This document shows, one piece after another, positions 25,089 through 36,800 of a stretch of DNA of 64,000 bases (positions within the stretch are counted from its first letter, which is position 1; every line of letters starts with the position of its first letter). Under the pieces are notes generated by a model that did not search any database, had not been told where the DNA came from, and was given only the letters and a program-made list of their open reading frames with translations. Location of the stretch: positions 124,001-188,000 of the forward strand of contig MU385732.1 in the NCBI GenBank assembly GCA_022497155.1, read 5' to 3'. This DNA comes from Whalleya microplaca. Lineage: Eukaryota > Ascomycota > Sordariomycetes > Xylariales > Xylariaceae. Position numbers and translations under genes: made by a program.

Positions 25089-25880
25089 ATGAAGTTTCTT
25101 AGCATATTGAAGTCTCTTGTAGGCTTCAACGGATTCCGAAAGGCAAAGGGTAAGCAAGCCGAAGACGAGGGTTCAAGCCAGCCCATGAATTCCAAAGTAC
25201 CCATTGTACCTCGTGACGGTAGTAGAATTCGAGATCGTCCAGTATATCGTTCGCACCCGATAAATATACCTCCTCCGGAGCAACATCCGTCCAGCAGATA
25301 CCGAAGAGAACCTGATCGTTACCGCACCCGAGAACAGAAGGTCTACCCCGACTTCTTGCTCGATGCTCGGGATTCTCGAGAATCCGTAGCAATCCTCGCT
25401 GCTCGAGGTCAGAAGTCTGACAAACCACGCCGGCGTGACGACTTCGTTGACCCCCTAGCGCGCAGGACTCGGGTATCTTCTTCGCCATCTTCAAATAATA
25501 CCAATACTCAGGATGGTTGCTCCCGTCTAACTTTAGCTGTGAACAGACACCGAAATAATCGCAGTATACCAAATTCTCAGGACTTTGGTGTTACGGATTT
25601 CCCACATGACTTTAGAAGCAACTCCTTCGAGGGAACGACCTTTGACACGCCCCAGCTAGTCAACTCTCGCGCTTTCGCTCGCAACAGCGAACTTAACTAT
25701 GCTAACCCTGTCGTTTTTAACGGCCCACAGGAAATGATGTTCGATATTGGACTGACTTGTGAGCTTGATGATGATTATGAATCTGCATCGGCATCGAGTC
25801 TCGAATGTGGAGATTATGAAGGTTTAGATTTCTGGCTGAACAACCGTCGCCAGTCACGACAACCTGATGCTCTTCATTAG
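25089..25880 (+). CDS. Hypothetical disordered protein
   Basis: Uninterrupted 263-codon frame starting with ATG (MKFLSILKSLVGFNGFRKAKG). The N-terminus is an amphipathic, basic helix rather than a clear signal peptide. The middle is rich in Arg, Ser and Pro (RRDDFVDPLARRTR, SSSPSSNNTN). The C-terminus is acidic (CELDDDYESASASSLECGDYEG). No family recognised. The lack of stops over 790 bp in AT-balanced DNA, together with the divergent coding neighbour, supports a real gene. Confidence 0.6.
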   Translation: MKFLSILKSLVGFNGFRKAKGKQAEDEGSSQPMNSKVPIVPRDGSRIRDRPVYRSHPINIPPPEQHPSSRYRREPDRYRTREQKVYPDFLLDARDSRESVAILAARGQKSDKPRRRDDFVDPLARRTRVSSSPSSNNTNTQDGCSRLTLAVNRHRNNRSIPNSQDFGVTDFPHDFRSNSFEGTTFDTPQLVNSRAFARNSELNYANPVVFNGPQEMMFDIGLTCELDDDYESASASSLECGDYEGLDFWLNNRRQSRQPDALH

Positions 25881-28800
25881 AACTCTAACTCTAGATATAC
25901 GTCGTAGGCGATGCCCTGATTCCAGCTTCGCTCAATTACCTGCTTAGCTGGATTAGGGGTATTACCACGACGTTATTGAGCGATGCGCGATGCATGCAAG
26001 ATTCTTGGTAGCATTTTCTCTCTAAAACTCTTTTGGTGGAATCTCAGGTTGGGTCTCATTTGTTTCCCTGGATCAGTCGGCGTTCTCACTTGCCTTTGTT
26101 TTACACTTCTTTCGCATAGACACTTTAGAAACACTCTTTAGCATCTTTAGAATGCCACGGAATGAATACATGATAGCTCATGCCACCACAGGTGGAAAAT
26201 GTGCTCATCTCAGCAATGATTACTTGACATTACAATGTAAGAAACATCTGTCAAGGCAGATGTCTAAGTGACATGAAGAATAAATACTGGCGCTAACTGA
26301 TGGCAAACAAGACAGACTAATTATACCGCATTACCATAGAAACAGTGTGTTTCTTACCATTTGCGAGACTTGGACCGTCTCGCTCGAAGCTAACTATCTA
26401 TGCGCTTTTGAAGTATGGTGTGTCATTGATGAATTGACACCTTCACGTCTGGGAGCGGCTGCTTCAGTATGATAGACTATTGTCATGAAGAGACATGGTA
26501 GTGGCAAATTCATGATCGTTATGCTGCCAATGCGTTATATACCATACCAGGTCATCTTGATGGATAGGGCTATAAACATTCAACCCAGGTTACTAGCTTC
26601 TAAGAGACACGGACTATATTGAAACTAGTCATTGAGGCCCTTCTAATAGACTCCATGTTAGGTCATGGTATTTCTGAAAGACTGGACTACGTACCGATAT
26701 GAAAGTAGGAGACAACATCTTGTCAAAGGTGAGTTTATCTTAAGTGATCAAAGGAAGAGCAGAACAGAATCGATATAGCAAACTAAAGTTATTCACTACT
26801 ATTCAATAAAGAGAATACTAAAAGAATCGAGTACTGCTATCGAATCAGTCACCTCGAAAACCTGATGCTCACTGCGTACTTGGGTATCCTCAATACCAAG
26901 TGGACACTACGAATGGTGCCTAAAGGGATTTGAATTAGAAATATAAACGTAATACTATGATGGCTTGAATACAGATAACTCCTACATTGATGGATATGTA
27001 CCTCCTCCCCAGTCCATCAACATTCGTGGTCAGATGAAGCACATCTTCATCTCCGATACCAATGACGACCTTGAAAGATAACAATGCCGTAGTAGTGAGC
27101 CGATTAGCAACAAAGGTAATATTTCCACAAAAGTACAATGATATACAGTATCTTATGACTTCGGACAATCAGTATAAAATATTCGGCCTAATCTCTCACT
27201 TAGTTCTTGCCTTACTGGTAATTGTGCTCCCCACTCTATACAAGAAAACAGCCGGTAGACTAATGTGCTTTGAAAATATAATTGTAGATATCATGAAGAC
27301 AGAATTTCTGAAGCTATGATACTGACACACTATCATAAATGCTAGCTGGTCTAATAGATTCCTGTATCGCGCCATGAATCGCACTGCTTGCTGCTTTCCT
27401 CCAGCAGGGGTCTATTAGTAGCAGACATAGTTCGCCGCAGCGCTATATCATTGAAGAAATAGAGAGAACCCAGAGAATCATGAGAAATTTGAGCTCCATA
27501 GAAGCTTATAGATAACGTACTTGGCTCGGCGACACCGCTTCAAGTGGCGACAGTCATTATGTACCTATAGTATCTCGTGGGTTTAGGCAATGCTGATGAC
27601 AAACCATTAGGCCAAGAAGGATTTCAGAAAACGGACCAACATACCGGATGAGTCTGGCAGGTGTGACGGATGTTTCAAGCCCATTTATCCTTACCCTTAG
27701 TTTAGAGTCATCAAAATCGATCAAGGGGCTGGATGAGGAGACCTGTCAATCGATTGCATCACCACGTCTCCTAAGACACAGGTTCCTTCAAACAAACAAT
27801 GTGACTACTGAAGCTTTTTAAATATCTTCGAGATGAGCCTTGAAACAACTGCCTCGTGTCGCTCTATGGTATGCTATCGCGTCTTGTATAACACAACTTA
27901 AGAAAGTCAAACTTACAGACGGGAACAGAGGAAGCACTTGTCCAAAAACATCGGATTCGGTATCTTGAGATGTGACAGAGTTATCATCCGGTTCATATTG
28001 ATAACATCAAGAAAGCGCACTCACATATCCAGATTAGGGTCTTGAATATTGATCTCTGCACTGCTTGATGTATGAGGCCTCCCCTTATTGAACTCTATGG
28101 ATTAACTACTCCCCTGCTGACAAATATACAAGTGCCGCCATTCAATCTACGAAATGAGTAGACTTAGCAATTGCTTACTCACAGGCTGAGGCATTGATAT
28201 TATCGTAGGTATCTTTGTCTATTCCAACTACCTAATGGACTCTATTTGCACGAAAGACTGAAAGTTAACAAAGAATCGATCATTCGGTATAGAACTTTGC
28301 TAGCGGTCATATGAGCCTACTACTACTACTACTACTACTACTATCATTAGTATCAATAACTAGACTAATATAAACGGAACTGCGTCGCTTGTGACTGTTG
28401 TTAGGTATATCTGAATTCAACGATCTGAATTTAGCATGGCCCCTCGAGGCTGTGGTAGGTATAAGACGTCCGGAGTCTTATGTTGGTGTGGCTGTCGAGG
28501 ATATAACTGACGTTAAATTTGTCTTTGATCTGCCTTGCCACCGATGATTGTTTGCAGAGTGCAGTCACCTAGATGGTCATGTAATTGGACTCGGCTGCGG
28601 CTCAAAGAGGTTGTCGCTGAAAAGGGTGAAGATCAACTAGAGGCTTCTCCAATGAATTTCACAATACGCAGTATGGTCTCAGCTGAGGGGACAAGGGGGT
28701 GACCGAGTCCCTGGGTCTGTAAGGAAATAATTAAGAAATCTAGACCAATCTAGCGTGATATCTAAATCAACGTCTGCTGCTTATTATTGTGCGTTAGCTA

Positions 28801-30635
28801 CAACGACATTACTTACCTTGTGTGCTATGTAATAGTGCGAATGATGGCGAGAGTGAAATACAAGGCTTCTCCGACGGTGTGGCTCTCCCCAGGTATATAC
28901 CCAGGTTTAATTAACATCCATGTTAGTCTCCATCATGCCTAGAATACATATAACTGATAAGTTACAGTATGTACATATGCCAATATTAAGCTGAAGATAC
29001 TCGAGAAACATCTAGATAGTCGGCGTAGTCTCTACGGCTGCCTATCTACGAAGCTCATTTCCAATTGGAGCTCACTTCAATTATTCCTATTTGTATGCTT
29101 TATTTAGAAAATAAGATTTGCTATGGGCTCCTGTTTCTGCAACTAACCTGCCTATCGGAAATGACCCTTGAGCGTATCCACTATATAGCTGGGGCCGTGC
29201 AGGCACAAACTACTACTCCCTGTTACCCCTGACTTTTATTATTATGCAGTCCCCAGGCTTCTCGATAAACCTACATACGGCCTCCATATCGTCCCTATTG
29301 TACCTAACAGTGAGTAATCTAGGGCTGGCAATTCACGTAGTAACGGTTAGGTATTGTGCCCAGGTCGACAGCTGCTCGTCCACATATACCTAACCTAGAT
29401 ATATGTATTCTTGGCACCTCGTGAACCGTTTATGTCGCTTCGTCTTTGCATCTCAGAAATCCCTGGCAATCGGCGGGATGACGTCGAGCTCAGCTTGTCT
29501 ACAGCCAAGCCTTTTCTGCCATCGACACCTTACCCTTTTCTGACGTATCCTTCGTCATGTCCACTCGCTGGGGGCCACTACGCTCATACAAGTGCCGCCA
29601 TCCATTCACACCGCCGAGTCCCAGTTGATCTGGCGACAACTCATTCTTCTCTTTTCCAGACCAGCATCGTGTCCATTATGGACTGGACAGGGTTCCAGCA
29701 CTCGGGGAGGACGTACTGCAGTGCCTGCGGGTGCCGGGAGCGCGTGCTGTAATTATCGCGATAGTATGCGGTTGTTCATGGGCCGGTTTAATAAGCATTT
29801 GAGACGCTTACCTGAGCTGCAACCCTCTTCCGGCCCTGAGGTAATGTTTATTAGTCGACTGTACAGTCCCGTTGTTCATTGAAGGCCCTTGCAAGTGGCC
29901 AGCCACACACTCAATTGCTCCCACCTGCGGCCCACAGCTCGCCTTGAGCCAGCGCCGTTGCATCGGTCGTCTCCAAAAGAAAAATCACAGCGGCTCAGGT
30001 GAGCTAGGAAGTCGTGTGAACAGCAAGTCTGCAAGACAAAAGCTTCACTGCATCGACAGTGCTGTAGACTATCAACAGGCCCGGTCCCAGCAAGAGAGTG
30101 AGAGTCGTAATAGCCCTTGTATTCCCCTTCTTCCGTAAGGCGGCCAGCGGAGTCGGGCATTCCTCCGTGAGAACCGCCTCCCACAGTCATCAAAACATTT
30201 GAATTTTGCTTGTTCTCGCCCAAAGTCTCCAAAATACACAACCTCTATCGATTTCAGCCTTCGTGCCATTCTGACCGATTTGCCCATTGCATGTTTCTTG
30301 CTGGTAGATCACGATATGATTCAGGTTGGACTGCCGTTACCACGCTAGCCTCTCCGGCCGCTGATATTTCCCGCTGTCTGTCTGAGCATTGCGATCCAGC
30401 GACCACCATTCAGACCCAGTCCCGCAGGTATATCGCACCTGATCTGTTTCCTTTCGCTCTTCCCAGATACGCACCTTTCTAGAGATGGGCGTGTTTGGAC
30501 ACAGCTTTAGCACTAGCCTCCTGTCGTTTGTCATGTGCCCAGTCAATAGGAAAGCCTTGCCGATCTACCTCGAGCTAGAGGCTCTTCCTGGACCCTTGCC
30601 TAACTACATTCCCGGCAGTCAGTTGGTAATAGAGG
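25881..30635. other. Gene-poor AT-rich stretch
   Basis: About 4.75 kb. From 25.9 to 29.3 kb it is AT-rich with many stops; 78- and 85-codon frames overlap on opposite strands near 26935-27319 and resemble no family. A TAC microsatellite sits at 28318-28343. From about 29.4 kb the base composition becomes more balanced, with several overlapping short ORFs, and this is probably the promoter and leader of the transcription factor gene at 30636. Confidence 0.55.
28318..28343. repeat. (TAC)n microsatellite
   Basis: More than eight uninterrupted TAC units in AT-rich gene-poor DNA. Confidence 0.9.
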
Positions 30636-33600
30636 ATGAATACCGAGGGCACGTCGAATACCTCGAGTTCTGCTGGTCCAGCGACGCCCACCAACAGCAG
30701 AAAGGAGCGGGGTGCTATTGCAGCTCAGGTACCTATTTTGTCATCTCTCCTTTAGTTGCCCGCTTTAACAGTATTTTCTAGGCATGTGAGTCATGCAGGC
30801 AGCGTAAGCAGAGGTGCAGCGAAGAACGCCCAAAATGTGCTACCTGTCAAAGGATGAATTGTGAGGACGATCATCCATGAGAATGCTGTCGCGTGTCCCT
30901 CTGTGCTGACTTTGTAAAGTGGAATGCAAATACCGAGAGCCTCAGCCAACAAAGTATGTTCCCCGATTAGAGAGTGCCCCGTTTCCCAGCGCATTCGACA
31001 GAAAAACCCGAATCGAAAGCTCTTGGACGAAGACTGTGTTATGAGCTGACGATTTGTAGGAAAGACAAGACCCTTGTTGAGATATTAGAACGCCTCAAGA
31101 GTCTCGAAGGAAAAGTGGACAACCTCAATGTTCGAGGTACATTCCCTCTGTCTATTTACGGTCCTATGCAGTCCAGTCCTCCTCACCCTCCTCTAACCTT
31201 AGATACTGGTCGTTCGAGCTCGTGGTCTACGTCGAATGTTCATCTTTCCGGCCCAACCATCTCATCAGAATCGCCTCGGGAGGTCCAATACGTTTCTGCT
31301 ACTCACAAAATGCTATCATGGCCTGTATTACAGCAACTCCTAGGGAATACGCCGCACAAGCATCCGAAGCCCGACGCAGGGGGTGTCGCCATGTTTTTCG
31401 GCTCGCAAGGTCGGGCAATGTCTCTGCCTACAGGTATTTACGAACCTGCCACTGTCGGTAGTGAGGGATCTTCTTTATCCTTACCAGTTTCTCGATCAGC
31501 TGAGGGTGACAGGGGACATGCAAACGTATTGAATATGAACTGGGAAACCATGCAGCGACTTACGAAATCATATTTTGAAACGTTTAACTTGATGTATCCG
31601 ATTATAGATCGACAGGCCTTCCAATCAGAGGTATTGCCTGCGATCGCAGGCCACGGTTTAGATGAGAGTAGCACGTCGACGTTAGCGTGTTTGATTTTTG
31701 CACTTGGAGAAGTCGCTATTAGTGGCATTCAGGGCGCTCCCATTGTGGTAAGTTGACCCGCTGAATCTTTTACCTCATTTTCTCATATAATTACAATGCT
31801 TCTTGATACTTTTTCTGGCATATCCGGTAGCTTTAGCATCCTCAATATTGAATTAAAGATATTGAGTACTGTCTAAATGAATGTGCTGACCCGGAATTCA
31901 CAGGCACGAGAAGGTCGGCCGAGCGGTATCAAGGGTGGAAGTACAGAAAGACCACCTGGATTGTCATTTTTCAATGAAGCAAGAAGACGCATGGGGTTCA
32001 ATCTGACAGAGTGTAGCTTGGAGAATGTACAGATGTTCGCGTTGGCAGCGTGAGTCTCTACTGGCCATATCTCGAAATGTTACTAATTTACTTCCCCCCA
32101 AGTTTATATTACCAAACATGCTGCTGCCATATGGTAAATTTGGAAGCCCCCAAGAGGACTGTTTCTTTCATTTATACTAATTGACGTAGGAGTTCTGGCG
32201 TATGACAATATCCGCATCGTTAGCATGTCAAGCCCTGTTGACTAGGTGAGTTTAGTGGTGTATGCACTTAGGCGATGCTAACATGCTGATAGCAATCCGG
32301 AAGAGTTGAGTACTCATCGAGGCGACTTGATTAGAAGAGCCTTCTGGCACTGCTCCAGTAAGTAGTATCCTGTTTCGTTGATTGCTCTTCCTGTCGTGAA
32401 TCATGAGCACGCACCAATGTGTATTTGGGTGTCAAGGACTCCCGAGACATGACTTAGAACCCTAGATGCCTCGCCAAACTGTCTAGAATGAACAAATACT
32501 GACTCTGGATGCTGCAGTAATGGAAACGTATGCTACCAATTGTTTCCAAGCCTACCATAAGTCTAACTAATCAGTTGCAGGTGTCTGAATCTGGAGCTGA
32601 ACATCCCTTTGACCGGGCTTGACAAATTGGAAGAATTAGTGGGATTGCCTGATTTCAGTGATTCATTCTCCGAAGAGGATTATATTGGAAATCAGGCTTC
32701 CCATTTTCAAGAGCATTTTGCTTCCCAGATAGTCCTACGGCGACTGTCTGTTGAATTCAATACTACGTTGACTAATGGTAAGCCTGACCCCTGAAAACTC
32801 TTTACAGCGTTTCTATATGCTGAACAAGCATTTCTTATCCTAACAATGGACATAAGAACTACAATTTTTGTTATTATCATCTTCACATCTCATGGGTAGA
32901 GTTGCTAATTGTGAAAAGCCTTCGGTCCTACCCCTATCCCTCAGGTTGAGGCATCAATGGCTCCGGCCGCGATAACAATGAAGCAATTGGCAGCACAACT
33001 AGATCAATGGAGGGAATTGTTGCCTGTATACCTACGCTGGCATGAGGAGCAACCGGGTGCCTTCTCGAGTCAAAGCCAAGGATTATACGTCAACCAGTCA
33101 TTGTATCCACCCCCAGTGCCGGATTTCCACACAAATTTCATGTTCACAGCAGACCTGGACATTCCTCCCGTGAGCTACCCTTATGCGGTAGACATACAGA
33201 CCGCGAGCCTCAGAACGCGGTATTACTACGTTAAATATCTTCTTTATCGGCCCTTCATATACAAAGCTCTACATCACCCAGAGCAAATGACACGCGATGA
33301 CGCCGATGGTGTTGTTGAATGCCTGAAAGCGATTTTGAAATGGCCAATAGCCATGTCCCCAACTTGCTTCCAGAAGCGATTGGTCCCATGCTTATTCTTT
33401 TGGTCACAGAACCTTCTTGGTATCCTTCTGGGTAAGTAGAAGACACCCAGCGCTAAAGCCCCTGAGTTCAGCTTTGTTGTATTGTGACTAACCTGTCTGC
33501 AGTGAGTAACTTGAGTTTATTGGTCCTCGCACGGGCTCAACAAAGTGGCATAGAGAAACATTATGGTTTTCTACGGAGTAAGACTTTAGAATTTGGATCA

Positions 33601-33817
33601 GTTTGCTAATACAGAGCAGATTCTGCATCTCACACAACAGGTACCAATCCTAATACGGATACGAACGACGTTAATGGGGGATATGTTTGACCAGGACGCT
33701 AGAGATACCGTGATGCTCTATATTGACTGGATACGAGATCTTAAAGATATCGATCCCACTGCTTTTTGGTGTTGGCAGGTCTTGAAAGGTGTCTATCCTC
33801 TCGAGGATGATACATGA
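30636..33817 (+). CDS. Zn2Cys6 fungal-specific transcription factor, 12 exons
   Basis: Predicted 704-residue regulator. Exons: 30636-30728, 30782-30860, 30920-30953, 31060-31747, 31904-32049, 32103-32133, 32190-32245, 32293-32357, 32518-32527 (10 nt), 32581-32777, 32919-33431 and 33615-33817. The binuclear zinc cluster is split over exons 2 and 3: CESCRQRKQRC, RPKC, ATC, then Cys at the x6 spacing after splicing (QRMNLEC). A basic linker (KYREPQPTKKDK) and a short coiled coil (ILERLKSLEGKVDNL) follow. The fungal_trans regulatory domain covers the middle (TKSYFETFNLMYPIIDRQAF; RRAFWHCSIMETCLNLELNIP). The protein ends YIDWIRDLKD ... WCWQVLKGVYPL, as expected. All joins keep frame, but the last intron (33432-33614) uses a weak acceptor; a canonical acceptor at 33503 leads to an early stop. 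The target genes are unknown. Confidence 0.9.
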
Positions 33818-36800
33818 TACTTTAGTTTTCCTTCATTCTGTCAGCTGGGACGCACGAAGTTTGGAACAGCCTCTCACTGTTGGATCCTTGAGGGATAAGG
33901 AATTGGCGCTAGGAGCTTGCGGATGAGATTGCTATTTTTCGGGAGATCTGCATTGCTAGCGAAGGCCAAGGCCATCTGGTTACAAGCATATAGAGACATG
34001 CCTCCATGTTGAATTTACTGTAATAGTGATCCGCTATTCAATGCCACAAAGCCATTTAAATTCCTCATGACACGTTTTCTGGTACCCAGACGGTATACCA
34101 CGGGCACTTTGCATCATGATCATCAGTTTCTATTAGTTTTTACCGCTCAATTCTTGTCATGAGTTGTTCGGTATGGTGTCTGGTCGTGTTTATCGCTTAC
34201 GTGTTACACACCATGCAAATGGATGCATACTAATGATGCTTGTAGGACTTACGGCGTTTCTTTACCTCCTAGCTTTCCATCCATCTGTGTGATCAGGTTT
34301 TACACTACGTCGGTTGCCTAATTTCAATACAGAAGTCCATAATACTATATGAGCATACTAATTGTCGAATCAACATTATTACCACCGTAGCAGACTGAAT
34401 CCCATGTAGGCTATCATAAACGGACACTCGGCGATGGACTACTAGCCATACTACCCCTTGAATAGTGGATATACCGTTGTATTGTGTTGACGTTTGCCGC
34501 AGCACGAACAACGTGGGCACTTGTTTAGAGGTGAACAACACAGTCACGAGTGCTGGTCAATGGTCGTGAGCCCACAAGACCCGCTAAGGAAAAGACTTGG
34601 AGCTCATCATTAAAGCTCTTCAATTGGTTATAGAATATTCAAAGGACGGAGAAGGCATGTGAGCACATGACTAGCATAGCCATTTGTTCAACGGGCAATG
34701 GAGCCGATGGATGCATAGATTCTAGCGGGGGTGGATTGAGCTTCGATATCGCTGGATGAAAGCCCATGTGTCCCTATGGCCAGTTGCTCCTCGCTTGGTA
34801 ATAACCTCTATACAACTGAGAATCCAGAGCATAACCCACAATCTTGAGATCTTAAGAGAGGCACAGTTGTGATCGACAAGAAGCAGGCAGATAGGAAGTC
34901 ATGTGTCACAAGTGCTAATGCAAGTAATTCATAAATATGAATCCCGAAGGTACGCCAAGGAACAGGTCGCAAAGAAAGAAGATCAAATCTGGTGTCAATG
35001 CTAGTGATGAGGGGCCATAAAGGCGTTATTAGGGATGCTCAACGAGAAATAAGGGGGGCTTATACATAATAGCATAGTGGAGAAATAGTTGGAGAAGAAG
35101 AGGGAGCATGGACCACCACCTTCATAAAGGAGAGGAAGCACAGCAATGATAAGCCGGAAGTGGTTTTTCCGTCCTGACTTCAACGGCCAAGGTGAGGTGA
35201 GATCTCTACCCGTCCTTGACACAAGCAGCGATCCGATTGATTCAGGGCATGAAGTACAAGTCCAGTCCAAAAACGTCCACTCACGCAAATGTGTAGAACG
35301 GCTTCTGCGCCGTGTTTGGACAACGCCAACCTGCATGGCCCGGGGGCCTGTAGGCAAGAAACTGCTGTGCATTGGTGTCTTCCCGAGGGTATGGCCAGCA
35401 GGTGTGTGTCCGCACCTTGCATGATGAAACATAAACCTTGCCCCCAGCTTGCTTCAAGCCGAGAGCTTGGAGATCTCGGCTTGATGATCATGTCAAGATT
35501 TCGAAATGCTGCATATCTTATTAGTGCCAACGCTTATGTGCAACACGATCATGCCGCCCGCAGATGAAACACGATGTTGGAAATACATAAATCCTATGTA
35601 GTCCCAGTAGGGACTGGACATGAGAACTGGTTAAGTACCTATCTGGCAACTTACCAACCACCCATGTCTCTCCAGATACTGTCGATACGTGTAATAACCT
35701 TATGTACGCTTGGACCGAGCAACACCAAGGTGTGCTCTGGCCATGGATCGAAGCCAGGGATCGAGGACATATCGACGACGATAGCGTCCAGCTTTCCCCG
35801 CATTTGCTATATCACAGGGGTTATTCGAGCCGACGCTAAGGCTGTGGAGGTGTTGCTCGATATGTCGGCTACAAGGTGACCTATGCTTGTAGTTATCGCA
35901 TCCTATAAGGTTTACTACTAACACCTTCAACTACATGTCCGTGGCCTTCCATGCTTATCTCACTCTTTGTGTGGTCGCACTGTGGATGGCAACCAACGGC
36001 ATAGCTTTACGTGTGTGATACATCGTTCTTGAAGTTTCCTCCAAGCCTCAACCCTCCGTCATATCTCCCTACCGCCCAATAAAGCGGGTTTACCATAACC
36101 CCTATGAGAAATAGGTGGTATACTATTTCTAATCACGTTGCTGCCTTGCTCCCTCAAAATCACCTACCCGGGATTCAGAGATAGGAACTGAGGGGTTTCT
36201 AGTAATGCAGGTTATCGATTCCGTCCTGTCTGCCGCAAGCTCCACATTCCGTCGAGCTTCGGATGCGGGCCGATAGCCTCATTGTGTGGAGCTGTTGAAT
36301 TTTTTGGGCATCCTACAGGAGCCAGGACGGCGGTACAAAGCCAATCTGTATCCCGATAGAGATAGACGGGTTGGCCCATGGACGGGCTGGCCCTTGGCCG
36401 CGTATGTCACACTTTGTTCAAGCAGGGAGGGGTAGAGGAATGTAATAGGTAGACTTGTAGACTACTCAGAAGATATGCTGCGCTTACATCCGGAGTCTAG
36501 TCCTTCATTGGATATGGAAGGTGTCCATGGTAGATACCTTCTAGCTCTCGCTTGCTCAGCCAAGGGCCCGCCTTGACACATCTTCCCTGCTCCTTGAGAT
36601 GCGGCTTGGGCCGACGGCCATGGCGCCTCCGCATTGATTGACAACTGCCATCACAGAATGTACGAATAAGATGATGAATAAAGCTTACGCGCCGATATAC
36701 CCGGATCTCTATGAGTGGACCTATGTATATACCGATGACTCAACCACGGTCTCCTTATATTTGGCTGCGCTTATCACGCCGTGACAGTGAATTATCTCAC

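Noticed and set aside
26935..27319. Overlapping 78- and 85-codon frames in AT-rich DNA
   Set aside because: AT-rich composition, opposite strands overlapping, and no family match.
35001..35567. Overlapping ORFs on both strands (about 90-140 codons)
   Set aside because: They overlap each other, have no family resemblance and lie in a low-gene region; probably chance.
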